61,323 bases of DNA from Nemertoderma westbladi (Eukaryota; Xenacoelomorpha; Nemertodermatida; Nemertodermatidae), in contig JAUCBJ010002117.1 in assembly GCA_032718475.1 (NCBI GenBank), positions 1 to 61,323 on the forward strand, given 5' to 3'. The translations under genes were made by a program, and so were the position numbers. Of this stretch, positions 24,691-35,617 are shown in pieces. Within the stretch, counting starts at the first letter, position 1, and every line of letters begins with the position of its first letter. The notes under the pieces were generated by a model. It worked only from the letters and a program-made list of their open reading frames with translations, was not told where the DNA came from and ran no database searches.

Positions 24691-25620
24691 CTAGGTTGAG
24701 CGCGTTCGGACAGTGTAAATGAGATCCTTAGAGGCTTCCCGATTCTCCATAGTTGTCGCAATTTCGTTTCTCCCAAGTTCAGTATCCCTTTCAAGTTGAT
24801 CTATATATTTTATGGCCGGTCGTCCACGACTACGCTTTCCCTGAGTTGGTTGCCAGAAAAGTAGATCTGGTATGACCTCGTCTTTACTTCGCCAGCAGTG
24901 CCCACAGAATCTGAATCTGCGTTCACGGAGGGTGGTTGATACAGGTGGTATTGTAATTGTACCATAAAGCTCGGCGTTTGTCATGTGTTGTTTTCAACTG
25001 ATGTTTAGGGCTGCCCTTAGTAGTCTTGTGTATCAACCATCAATTCGTTGTTCAAGTGATTTCGCCAGTGTCCATGTCTTTGAAAGTACACTCTCCACTG
25101 TGGCTCAAAATCGGGTGACGGATGAGCTCCATGATTTCAAGATCAATTGTGATACCTTGATCTTGTCTTTGCTTTCTTAACTTCTATGTATTTTTCGCTG
25201 CTCCCTATCCATGACCCAATATACTAGAAGTCGTAAAATTTCCTTGGTGGATTTTTATCAATTGTTTTCAAGTAAATATTAAAAGTCATGAATTCGGAAT
25301 TGGTATGATGCAATCCATCTTCCTTAGCAGCCTTCTCCACTTTATTCAGTAGAAGCTATGCATCTGTTAGCGTATTAGAAATCTGGGCGATATCATCCGC
25401 AAAGTCGGTGTCTGTGACTGTAGTTGACATATATCTACTACTTCTTCTGTGTTCTTGTAGTAGTGTGCATCGAATATCTTCTCACTTTGTGGCAGTCATC
25501 GTTGCGTAATACAATATAATTATGAATGGTAATGGCTATAATGTGTCACCTTGCAGTACGCCAGCCAGGATTGAGAAGAACTCAATTTCACCAGCTGGTG
25601 TGAGTACCTGACTATAAAGT
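24691..25620 (-). pseudogene. LINE RT fragment, stops and frameshifts
   Basis: On the - strand, from about 25620, GVLQGDTL and an FADD box (TDTDFADDIAQI near 25400) are followed by degraded sequence. An open C-terminus then runs from 24984 to 24691, with LYGTITIPPVSTTLRERR, FRFCGHCWRSKDEVIPD, LLFWQPTQGKRSRGRP and YIDQLERDTELGRNEIATT. It is the same family as the 56290-56846 copy. In-frame stops and shifts mean it is dead. Confidence 0.85.
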
Positions 25621-26180
25621 CCCGTTCGCACTCGATCGCCGTGGCATGAGCGGTAAATCCACTATTGACAGGTAGTTTGGTCCCAATGGTTAGTCTAGCA
25701 GAACTCAAGCGGTAAGACAGCGGTACACTACCCGGAACACATCCAACGGTACCGTTGCGGTAAGTAAGTCGACCGCTATCCGTTCACAGTTAATTCAACA
25801 GTCTAGACAATCATTTTATTATCATATTTCAATGGGAAGCTGTAAACGGAGCGGTGTACCGCACAACTACAGACTTTATGTTGGGTTGTTCAAATCCCCC
25901 CCCCCCCCCCCCACAACTTGCCTGTTCGAACTCTATATCTCATACTATTATAATACTTCACTTCCTGGGTGAGAGAGCTTACTAGCTATGCTGTTTGCTG
26001 ATACCCAGGATATCATAGACAATAATTAGTTCACCATGCCATTCTCATCCCAACTTAATACTTCTTATAAGATTATAAAAAGAATGGTGTTGAGGTGCAG
26101 GTGCATTATTATGTATTCACTAACTATTGATGGGAAATACGGTTAAAGTTAAAGTCAACCGTAATCAAAATCATTTACCG
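25621..26180. other. Flank of the 59-bp satellite; poly-C run
   Basis: Isolated satellite-like words (AGCGGTACACTACC near 25713, GAGCGGTGTACCGCAC near 25848) are seeded in the flank before the ordered array. A run of 17 C lies at 25896-25912. No gene is seen. Confidence 0.6.
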
Positions 26181-27632
26181 CAGAAACACCGCTCGTATAC
26201 CGCAGGGTCGTTCACACTCAGCGGTGTACCGTTAGCCCTGCTGCACACTGCTCGTATACCGCAGGGTCGTTCACACTCAACGGTGTACCACTAGCCCTGC
26301 TGTACACCACTCGTATACCGCAGGGTCGTTCACACTCAGCTGTGTACCGTTAGCCCTGCCCTACACCGCTCGTATACCGCAGGGTCGTTCACACTCAACG
26401 GTGTACCGCTGGCCCTGCTGTACACCGCTCGTATACCGCAGGGTCGTTTACACTCAGCGGTGTACCGTTAGCCCTGCTGCACACTGCTCGTATACCGCAG
26501 GGTCGTTCACACTCAACGGTGTACCGCTGGCCCTGCGGTACACCGCTCGTATACCGCAGGGTCGTTCACACTCAGCTGTGTACCGTTAGCCCTGCTGTAC
26601 ACCGCTCGTATACAACAGGGTCATTCACACTCAACGGTGTACCGCTGGCCCTGCGGTACACCGCTCGTATACCGCAGGGTCGTTCACACTCAGCTGTGTA
26701 CCGCTAGCCCTGCTGTACACGCTCGTATACCGCACGGTCGTTCACACTCAACGGTGTACCGCTGGCCCTGCGGTACACCGCTCGTATACCGCAGGGTTGT
26801 TCACACTCAGCGGTGTACCGTTAGCCCTACGGTACACCGCTCGTATACCGCAGGGTCGTTCACACTCAGCGGTGTACCGTTAGCCCTGCGGTACACCGCT
26901 CGTATACCGCAGGGTCGTTCACACTCAGCGGTGTACCGTTAGCCCTGCGGTACACCGCTCGTATACCGCAGGGTCGTTCACACTCAGCTGTGTACCGTTA
27001 GCCCTGCGGTACACCGCTCGTATACCGCAGGGTCGTTCACACTCAACGGTGTACCGCTGGCCCTACGGTACACCGCTCGTATACCGCAGGGTCGTTCACA
27101 CTCAGCTGTGTACCGCTAGCCCTGCTGTACACGCTCGTATACCGCACGGTCGTTCACACTCAACGGTGTACCGCTGGTCCTGCGGTACACCGCTCGTATA
27201 CCGCAGGGTCGTTCACACTCAGCGGTGTACCGCTGGCCCTGCAGTACACCGCTCGTATACCGCAGGGTCGTTCACACTCAGCGGTGTACCGTTAGCCCTG
27301 CGGTACACCGCTCGTATACCGCAGGGTCGTTCACACTCAATGGTGTACCGCTGGTCCTGCGGTACACCGCTCGTATACCGCAGGGTCGTTCACACTCAGC
27401 GGTGTACCGTTAGCCCTGCGGTACACCGCTCGTATACCGCAGGGTCGTTCACACTCAACGGTGTACCACTAGCCCTGCTGTACACCACTCGTATACCGCA
27501 GGGTCGTTCACACTCAGCGGTGTACCGTTAGCCCTGCGGTACACCGCTCGTATACCGCAGGGTCGTTCACACTCAGCCTGTGTACCGCTAGCCCTACGGT
27601 ACACCGCGCGATGTACCGTTCCGTTGAGTGTG
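26181..27632. repeat. 59-bp satellite array
   Basis: About 24 units of 59 bp, each with CGGTGTACCG, then TTAGCCCTGCGGTACACCG, then CTCGTATACCGCAGGG and TCGTTCACACTCAG. The words GCGGTACAC and GTGTACCGC are mirror images, so each unit can fold. The period is not divisible by three, so the ORFs in it switch frame from unit to unit. Confidence 0.92.
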
Positions 27633-28290
27633 AACATACCTTTATTCCTCTAGACTAAATCTTTCAAATTCCTCGATATGACGAAAGACAGGGTAGTCTA
27701 CTTTTCTTGGGGACTGGGACTTGCCAATCTTTCTTAAATTCTCGTTGCCACACCATTGCCGAATTGGCTAAGCTGTCAAGCTGTGCCCAACGATCAACGA
27801 AAATAACGATACTATGAAACCTCTCTTTCATTTGATTTCATTTGGTTTCATATACACAAAATACCAATAATTATTTATTTTTATCATACTCTGATATTTG
27901 ATCATGGGAACCAAGGCAACTTGGGAAACAGAGTGGAAGGGTTTACTGTGATTAACTTTTTACTAAGATTACCCGTGGTGGTGAACAGGCATTCCTTGAC
28001 TTAACGAGCCTAAAAGATTCTCCCATTCATATTTTATCATTATTTTATAGATATATTGCAACATTTTTTTTATAACTCATAGTGATCCCCCCCAAACTAT
28101 TTTTATCATAAATTGAACTTAACATTTCAGAAAGGGCTTTTTAAATTACAGCCTGTATTTTTAATTACTTCATGATTTTATTCCTTTAAGTTCTATATCC
28201 ATGAACTATCTTTTTATAACAATACTTACTACTTGACATTCTATTCGTAGTTTTTCTCGTTTTTTATCTTTTAATATTTATTTTAATTAT
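27633..28290. other. Intronic stretch, no gene seen
   Basis: AT-rich sequence between the satellite and the inverted-repeat element. I see no exon, RNA gene or repeat in it. Confidence 0.5.
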
Positions 28291-29065
28291 TTATTAGTAG
28301 TAATAGTATGCCACTCTCTGCGACAGTTGGACCTACTTCGCACCTTGGGTGTTAAGTAGGTCATTAATTAATCAACCAATTAATTAATTGGTCGATTAAA
28401 CAATTAATTAATTGTTTAATCAATCGATTTGTATCAAATAATGTTGCCAAAGGCAATTTAATTTGACACAAATCAATCAGATAGGGACGCGAGATGAATA
28501 AATTGTACTATAACAAACGAAATATACAACACAATAGGAACCATACAATATAATATACAATACATTTGTATTATTTTTGCCGTACAGTAGGTAAAGGTAG
28601 AATTAAATATAAAGACACGAGCGGGGCCCAAAACATAAATTACCCTCACTCGAAAATAAAGTGGACCAGTTTGGCCCTGAGTCATCCATCAATAATCTGC
28701 GGTCGTTGCATTAGCTCAACAACAAAGGCAATACCCAAACACCATGTCTCAAATTAACCCCAACCTTCTCTATACTAGTTACTGGAGTTTTTCTCGCGCA
28801 TACCAACTTCAATCCCACACCTCTTCTCCCCACGCCATCGAACATTCTCCTTTCTTCTCTACCTTTTTTTCTTTTTTCTCTTCTTTTTTCTCCTCTTTTA
28901 TTTTCTGAAAAATTGAGTTCCTGTTCCTATATTCGCAATACCGCAGATGGTGGTCCTTTTCAGCTTCTCTAAAGCTGTGTGCGGCTTCAAAAGGACACTG
29001 AACCATTTTTTCGCTGGGAAAGTTCTTACGACATTTTCTTAAATGGTTGACATATTTTTCTGAAT
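28291..29065. repeat. Left arm of the inverted repeat
   Basis: Mirror of 31325-32115. The outer part has CAGTTGGACCTACTTCGCAC and nested perfect palindromes CCAATTAATTAATTGG and AAACAATTAATTAATTGTTT (about 28375-28425). The sharp inner border is at the AT-rich CTGAAT near 29065. Where the arms can be compared by eye over 100 bp, only about one base differs. Confidence 0.88.
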
Positions 29066-29108
29066 GAATTCGATGTGTGGCGTCATATGGACATATAAAA
29101 TATTCCAT
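28809..29108 (-). CDS. GTSF1-like protein with two CHHC zinc fingers
   Basis: A 99-codon intact ORF from the ATG at 29108; an upstream TTG in a TTGTCTT repeat is less likely as the start. Two U11-48K/TRM13/GTSF1-type CHHC fingers are exact: C6-x5-H12-x9-H22-x3-C26 and C38-x5-H44-x9-H54-x3-C58, with the family words CPYD, CRKN and CPF. A Lys/Glu-rich stretch follows, then a tryptophan-containing end (AWGEEVWD) like the Trp-bearing tail of GTSF1/Asterix. Known family members bind PIWI proteins and RNA and support piRNA silencing; that role here is inferred. It is shorter than typical GTSF1 (about 165 residues) and intronless. The 3' part lies in the left arm; the first half of finger 1 lies in the unique spacer. 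Confidence 0.8.
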   Translation of the reverse strand: MEYFICPYDATHRIHSEKYVNHLRKCRKNFPSEKMVQCPFEAAHSFREAEKDHHLRYCEYRNRNSIFQKIKEEKKEEKKEKKVEKKGECSMAWGEEVWD

Positions 29109-29343
29109 AGTAACAAAAGACAAAAGACAAAAGACAAAATTTATTTAGATTTACTTTTTAAAAAAAAAAAAAAACTTTGAAAAACCTCGCTTAATATTTT
29201 TTAGAGATAATGATCTAACTTTACATGGTTTTATTTATATAGAAAGGTCCACCTTAACATTTCAAACAGAACCATAGTTTTTGGTATGGCATGCGTGAAG
29301 GATTAAGCATCCCACGGAATCCCACGTTGAGTTATACTCTAGA

Positions 29344-29452
29344 ATGAAATATAAAGACACAATCGGGGCCCAAAACATAAATTACCCTCACTCGAAAATA
29401 AAGTGGACCAGTTTGGCCCTGAGTCATCCCTCAATAATCTGCGGTCGTTGGG
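29344..29452. repeat. Third, direct copy of an arm segment
   Basis: About 105 bp matching 28606-28710 in the same orientation, including CGGGGCCCAAAACATAAATT and CCAGTTTGGCCCTGAGTCAT. It shows internal duplication within the element. Confidence 0.85.
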
Positions 29453-29649
29453 CTCTTATTAACCATAGCATGACTAATCCAAACATCGAATCCTATACTG
29501 TATGTCAACGCGTGAATGGGACCTGCGATAGAGTTTAAATTATTCAAACCTATAGCTTCGTTATTACATCAATTCGCCTAAGAAAATTATAATAAACATC
29601 TGCTCTTGCAATAGATTGCATTCTTTCGCATTGTATTGCGAAGCAGTCC

Positions 29650-29767
29650 ACGCGCATATTAGCTAAACAACAAACCATCGCCCAAACGCCATGTGTCAAG
29701 TCCATGTGAGGGTTGAACCCATGACATGCGGGAGATGTGAATTCAAAGCAACCACTACACCAAGGTG
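29650..29767 (-). mobile_element. tRNA-derived SINE head
   Basis: On the - strand the sequence has an A-box-like TGGTGTAGTGGTTGC (29751-29765) and, about 35 bp further, a B box GGGTTCAACCC (29710-29720). The spacing and order fit a tRNA-derived SINE promoter. The tail (CATGGCGTTTGGGCGATGG, about 29662-29700) resembles a segment in the inverted-repeat arms (28715-28753), so the arms may carry an older SINE tail. Confidence 0.6.
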
Positions 29768-29837
29768 AAACAGTAACGTTTGAATTTGTTCGTTAACGTT
29801 CGAATTTGTAAGACTCTGATTTAAGACCTGAGGCACT

Positions 29838-30335
29838 CCCCACAACCACAGCCACAGCCACAGCCACAACCACAGCCACAACCACAACCACAGCCACAGC
29901 CACAACCACAGCCACAGCCACAGCCACAGCCACAGCCACAACCACAGCCACAGCCACAGCCACAACCACAGCCACAGCCACAGCCACAGCCACAGCCACA
30001 ACCACAGCCACAGCTACAGCCACAGCCACAGACCACAGCCACAGCCACAACCACAGCCACAGCCACAGCCACGAGCCACAGCCACAGACCACAGCCACAA
30101 CCACAGCCACAGCCACAACCACAGCCACAGCCACAGCCACAACCACAGCCACAGCCACAACCACAGCCACAGCCACAGCCACACCACAGCCACAACCACA
30201 GCCACAGCCACAGCCACAACCACAGCCACAGCCACAACCACAACCACAGCCACAGCCACAGCCACAACCACAGCCACAACCACAGCCACAACCACAGCCA
30301 CAACCACAGCCACAGCCATAGCCACAACCACAGCC
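29838..30335. repeat. CCACAG/CCACAA hexamer microsatellite
   Basis: About 500 bp of (CCACAG)n mixed with CCACAA and a few phase breaks. On the - strand it gives spurious WLWL, CGCG and VAVA frames. It sits about 100 bp upstream of the TATA box at 30440. Confidence 0.95.
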
Positions 30336-30439
30336 TCACCTTCACCCACTTTATTGTTAAATACGCCTGAGAAAAATTCAAGAAACATCTGGTTTACAAT
30401 AGATTATTCTTTTTTCACAACTCCATTCTAGCCTCCCTC

Positions 30440-30447
30440 TATAAAAG
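30440..30447 (+). promoter_or_regulatory. TATA box for the acidic zinc-finger ORF
   Basis: TATAAAAG, preceded by a C/T-rich stretch, lies 140 bp upstream of the ATG at 30587. A run of CATTCTCATTCATTCTC about 25-35 bp downstream could hold the start site. This is inference from position and consensus. Confidence 0.5.
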
Positions 30448-30586
30448 CCCCCATTCACCGCATTCTCATTCATTCTCTAATTTTTATTTTTAAAAGTTTT
30501 ATTTATTTTCATAAAAGTTTTATTTATTTAAAATTTTGTAAAATCATTCAGCGAAAATTCATAATATCAATTGACATTGCTATATA

Positions 30587-31351
30587 ATGCCTAGCTATGA
30601 AAGATGTTTGGTTTGTAATAAAGAAATGAGACGAGACAGTATATCCCGTCATATGAGTATACATAGAAAGGAAGGTGTAATGGAACCATTACCAAAGAAA
30701 TTAAAAAATAATGATGATATTTTTAGTGAAGAAGAAAACAAAAAGAGAGTTGAGAGTGATTTTCTAGAGATTAAACAAATGATGAAACATAAATTCGAGA
30801 AAATCATGAATATTTTGAAGAATATACAGAAACAGCCACATAGTGAAAAGGACGATGAGAGTGAGGAAGAGAATAAATCAGAGGAAAGTGAGAATGATGA
30901 AACGGAGAGTGAGATAGAGAAAGAAGAAAATGAGAGTGGTGGTGAAGAAAATGAGAGCGAGAAAGAAGTCGAGGAACATGAAAGTGGTGAGGATAATGAC
31001 TCAGATAATGAGGAGATATTAAGACATGTATTAGGAAATAAAAATAAATTGCAGAAAATAATTAGACAATTGAATGAAATGCAGAAACATTCGCATAAGG
31101 AGAGTGATAATGATGGAAATGAGAGTGATGAGGATGAATCGGAGGAGAGTAGCGATGACAGTGAGGAAGAATCAAAGGAGGGTAGCGATGACAGTGAGGA
31201 AGCATCAGAGGAGAATGACAATGAAAATGGACAGAAAATCAGAGTAGGGAATGGAAAAGTTATATCTCCAGCAACTGTTGTATATCGACCTAGGATTATG
31301 AACAGTAACAGTCGTACAGTTAAAATTCAGAAAAATATGTCAACCATTTAA
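30587..31351 (+). CDS. Acidic C2H2 zinc-finger protein
   Basis: A 254-codon intact ORF. One N-terminal C2H2 finger (C7-x2-C10-x11-H22-x3-H26) is followed by a basic patch (PKKLKN) and then very acidic Ser/Glu/Asp tracts. Two similar helical modules, each ending QK with a nearby HS/HK (IMNILKNIQKQPHSEK near residue 85 and IIRQLNEMQKHSHKE near 160), suggest an internal duplication. The last nine codons lie in the right inverted-repeat arm, so the stop was supplied by the arm junction. A TATA box lies upstream. The composition suggests a nuclear or chromatin protein, but I recognise no specific family. Intronless. Confidence 0.65.
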   Translation: MPSYERCLVCNKEMRRDSISRHMSIHRKEGVMEPLPKKLKNNDDIFSEEENKKRVESDFLEIKQMMKHKFEKIMNILKNIQKQPHSEKDDESEEENKSEESENDETESEIEKEENESGGEENESEKEVEEHESGEDNDSDNEEILRHVLGNKNKLQKIIRQLNEMQKHSHKESDNDGNESDEDESEESSDDSEEESKEGSDDSEEASEENDNENGQKIRVGNGKVISPATVVYRPRIMNSNSRTVKIQKNMSTI

Positions 31352-31593
31352 GAAAATGTCGTAAGAACTTTCCCAGCGAAAAAATGGTTCAGTGTCCTTT
31401 TGAAGCCGCACACAGCTTTAGAGAAGCTGAAAAGGACCACCATCTGCGGTATTGCGAATATAGGAACAGGAACTCAATTTTTCAGAAAATAAAAGAGGAG
31501 AAAAAAGAAGAGAAAAAAGAAGAGAAAAAAGAAAAAAAGGTAGAGAAGAAAGGAGAATGTTCGATGGCGTGGGGAGAAGAGGTGTGGGATTGA
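31325..31593 (+). pseudogene. 5'-truncated mirror copy of the GTSF1-like ORF
   Basis: The right arm repeats the GTSF1-like ORF from the SEKYVNHLRKC part of finger 1 to the end. It lacks the ATG and the first Cys and His of finger 1. Finger 2 is complete (an ORF can start at the Met at 31384). It has a 12-bp insertion in the Lys/Glu tract compared with the left copy. A stop just upstream prevents fusion to the acidic ORF in this frame. Confidence 0.8.
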
Positions 31594-32115
31594 AGTTGGT
31601 ATGCGCGAGAAAAACTACAGTAACTAGTATAGAGAAGGTTGGGGTTAATTTGAGACATGGTGTTTGGGTATTGCCTTTGTTGTTGAGCTAATGCAACGAC
31701 CGCAGATTATTGATGGATGACTCAGGGCCAAACTGGTCCACTTTATTTTCGAGTGAGGGTAATTTATGTTTTGGGCCCCGCTCGTGTCTTTATATTTAAT
31801 TCTACCTTTACCTACTGTACGGCAAAAATAATACAAATGTATTGTATATTATATTGTATGGTTCCTATTGTGTTGTATATTTCGTTTGTTATAGTACAAT
31901 TTATTCATCTCGCGTCCCTATCTGATTGATTTGTGTCAAATTAAATTGCCTTTGGCAACATTATTTGATACAAATCGATTGATTAAACAATTAATTAATT
32001 GTTTAATCGACCAATTAATTAATTGGTTGATTAATTAATGACCTACTTAACACCCAAGGTGTGAAGTGGGTCCAACTGTCGCCAAAGAGGGGTAACCATT
32101 ACTACTTCTATTGTA
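31325..32115. repeat. Right arm of the inverted repeat
   Basis: Mirror of 28291-29065, including the two AT palindromes (about 31985-32030). The outer end has GTCCAACTGTCGCC. Similarity becomes patchy beyond about 32090. Confidence 0.88.
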
Positions 32116-34908
32116 CCAGCATACCCATAATGATTTTATTTGAAACTGCTATCTAATTCCGTCCATCTGAATTTTTTACCCACGAACCCAAAATTATTAT
32201 TTTATATGCTGATATTTTATTCTATAAATTTTACGAAATATTTTATTAACAATTTTATGTGGTGCCTTTGTTTAGTTACATACTATTTACTTATTTACTA
32301 TATACATACAGTAGTTAGGTGTGTATTACTTATTTACTACATACATACACTAGTTAGGTGTGTATTACTTATTTACTACATACATACACTAGTTAGGTGT
32401 GTATTACTTATTTACTACATACATACAGTAGTTAGGTGTGTATTACTTATTTACTACATATATACAGTAGTTAAGTGTGTATTACTTATTTACTACATAC
32501 ATACAGTAGTTAGGTGTGTATTACTTATTTACTACATACATACAGTAGTTAGGTGTGTATTACTGATTTACTACATACATACAGTTAGTTAAGTGTGTAT
32601 TACTTATTTACTACATACATACAGTAGTTAGGTGTGTATTACTTATTTACTACATACATACAGTAGTTAGGTGTGTATTACTTATTTACTACATATATAC
32701 AGTAGTTAAGTGTGTATTACTTATTTACTACATACATACAGTAGTTAGGTGTGTATTACTGATTTACTACATACATACAGTTAGTTACGTGTGTATTACT
32801 TATTTACTACATACATACAGTAGTTAGGTGTGTATTACTTATTTACTACATACATACAGTAGTTAGGTGTGTATTACTTATTTACTACATACATACAGTA
32901 GTTAGGTGTGTATTACTTATTTACTACATACATACAGTAGTTAGGTGTGTATTACTTATTTACTACATACATACAGTAGTTAGGTGTGTATTACTTATTT
33001 ACTACATATATACAGTAGTTAAGTGTGTATTACTTATTTACTACATACATACAGTAGTTAGGTGTGTATTACTTATTTACTACATACATACAGTAGTTAG
33101 GTGTGTATTACTGATTTACTACATACATACAGTTAGTTAAGTGTGTATTACTTATTTACTACATACATACAGTAGTTAGGTGTGTATTACTTATTTACTA
33201 CATACATACAGTAGTTAGGTGTGTATTACTTATTTACTACATATATACAGTAGTTAAGTGTGTATTACTTATTTACTACATACATACAGTAGTTAGGTGT
33301 GTATTACTTATTTACTACATACATACAGTAGTTAAGTGTGTATTACTGATTTACTACATACATACAGTTAGTTAAGTGTGTACTACTGATTTACTACATA
33401 CATACAGTAGTTAGGTGTGTATTACTTATTTACTACATACATACAGTAGTTAGGTGTGTATTACTTATTTACTACATACATACAGTAGTTAGGTGTGTAT
33501 TACTTATTTACTACATACATACACTAGTTAGGTGTGTATTACTTATTTACTACATACATACACTAGTTAGGTGTGTATTACTTATTTACTACATACATAC
33601 AGTAGTTAGGTGTGTATTACTTATTTACTACATATATACAGTAGTTAAGTGTGTATTACTTATTTACTACATACATACAGTAGTTAGGTGTGTATTACTT
33701 ATTTACTACATACATACAGTAGTTAGGTGTGTATTACTTATTTACTACATACATACAGTAGTTAGGTGTGTATTACTTATTTACTACATACATACAGTAG
33801 TTAGGTGTGTATTACTTATTTACTACATACATACAGTAGTTAGGTGTGTATTACTTATTTACTACATACATACAGTAGTTAGGTGTGCATTACTGATTTA
33901 CTACATACATACAGTAGTTAGGTGTGTATTACTGATTTACTACATACATACAGTAGTTAGGTGTGTATTACTTATTTACTACATACATACAGTAGTTAGG
34001 TGTGTATTACTGATTTACTACATACATACAGTAGTTAGGTGTGTATTACTTATTTACTACATACATACAGTAGTTAGGTGTGTATTACTGATTTACTACA
34101 TACATACAGTTAGTTAAGTGTGTATTACTTATTTACTACATACATACAGTAGTTAAGTGTGTATTACTGATTTACTACATACATACAGTTATTTAAGTGT
34201 GTATTACTGATTTACTACATACATACAGTAGTTAGGTGTGTATTACTTATTTACTACATACATACAGTAGTTAGGTGTGTATTACTTATTTACTACATAC
34301 ATACAGTAGTTAGGTGTGTATTACTGATTTACTACATACATACAGTAGTTAGGTGTGTATTACTGATTTACTACATACATACAGTAGTTAGGTGTGTATT
34401 ACTGATTTACTACATACATACAGTAGTTAGGTGTGTATTACTTATTTACTACATACATACAGTAGTTAGGTGTGTATTACTTATTTACTACATATATACA
34501 GTAGTTAAGTGTGTATTACTTATTTACTACATACATACAGTAGTTAGGTGTGTATTACTTATTTACTACATACATACAGTAGTTAGGTGTGTATTACTTA
34601 TTTACTACATACATACAGTAGTTAGGTGTGTATTACTTATTTACTACATACATACAGTAGTTAGGTGTGTATTACTTATTTACTACATACATACAGTAGT
34701 TAGGTGTGTATTACTGATTTACTACATACATACAGTAGTTAGGTGTGCATTACTGATTTACTACATACATACAGTAGTTAGGTGTGTATTACTGATTTAC
34801 TACATACATACAGTAGTTAGGTGTGTATTACTTATTTACTACATACATACAGTAGTTAGGTGTGTATTACTGATTTACTACATACATACAGTAGTTAGGT
34901 GTGTATTA

Positions 34909-35617
34909 CAGTACAGGCCACCAGATAACGCAGATTTGTACAATTGTGAACACATTTTATCAAATGTGTACCAGTGTAATGTAATGTTGTTGAACGGGAC
35001 AATTGAACATAATTGAACATAATTGAATTGGCAACAACCAAAATTTTTTCGCCAAAGGATACAATTGAATACTTTTGAAACGCTTAGTAATCTGGAAACT
35101 CTCTGTAGTTTGCCGCCAACTGTCACTCACTGCAGCTGGAAATGCAATAAGGATATTGTTTACCTTTATAGTGTGCGGTTAATAGTGTCTAGTAGGCAGG
35201 CCTATAGCTAGTGATGTTAAAGCATGTTTCTGGTCTTTCTCTGTGCCCTCTCGGTGTCAGACTAATGGCGCGACATCTCCCTGCACTAAATTAATTATTC
35301 AATGGTCTAGGCTCCTCCATCCACATACCCATCCACTTCCATACACTCCATGAACCTCCATGTGGTCTTGTATGTAGTTCTCTCTCTACCAATACAGCCC
35401 ATGTCCGCAATGTTACGCCCTGGGGGCTCTCTCATCTACCTGATATCAGACATACAGGCGCACCACACGCAAAGCCTTTGTCGGTCCCAGCAAGTTAGCC
35501 TCCTGCTGTGTGATCTAGAAGATAACTCGCCATAACCTGCCAATCAGATGACTTGAACAAATGTGTTAACATGTGATCACATTGGATGAAATCTGCTTTT
35601 TCTGGTGGCCTGTACTG
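34909..35617. mobile_element. TA-flanked TIR element (Tc1/mariner-type MITE), copy 1
   Basis: Perfect 17-bp terminal inverted repeats CAGTACAGGCCACCAGA; similarity continues to about 28 bp. It is flanked by TA on both sides, and removing it together with one TA restores the 39-bp consensus GTGTATTACTTATT. TA target duplication and a CAGT start fit Tc1/mariner. Inside, no transposase is seen, so it is non-autonomous. Confidence 0.85.

Larger units (their letters stand above)
28291..32115. mobile_element. 3.8-kb inverted-repeat element carrying a GTSF1-like gene
   Basis: Two arms of about 0.78 kb (28291-29065 and 31325-32115) are inverted copies, nearly identical inside and fading at the outer ends. 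The spacer holds the start of a GTSF1-like ORF (- strand), a poly-A-like tract (29156-29174), a third partial copy of arm sequence (29344-29452), a SINE head, a CCACAG microsatellite, a TATA box and an acidic zinc-finger ORF. No transposase, integrase or target-site duplication is recognised. It could be a non-autonomous TIR transposon with cargo genes, or a recent inverted duplication of a locus. Confidence 0.65.

Noticed and set aside
29696-30388. WLWL, CGCG and VAVA proteins
   Set aside because: Translations of the CCACAG hexamer microsatellite.
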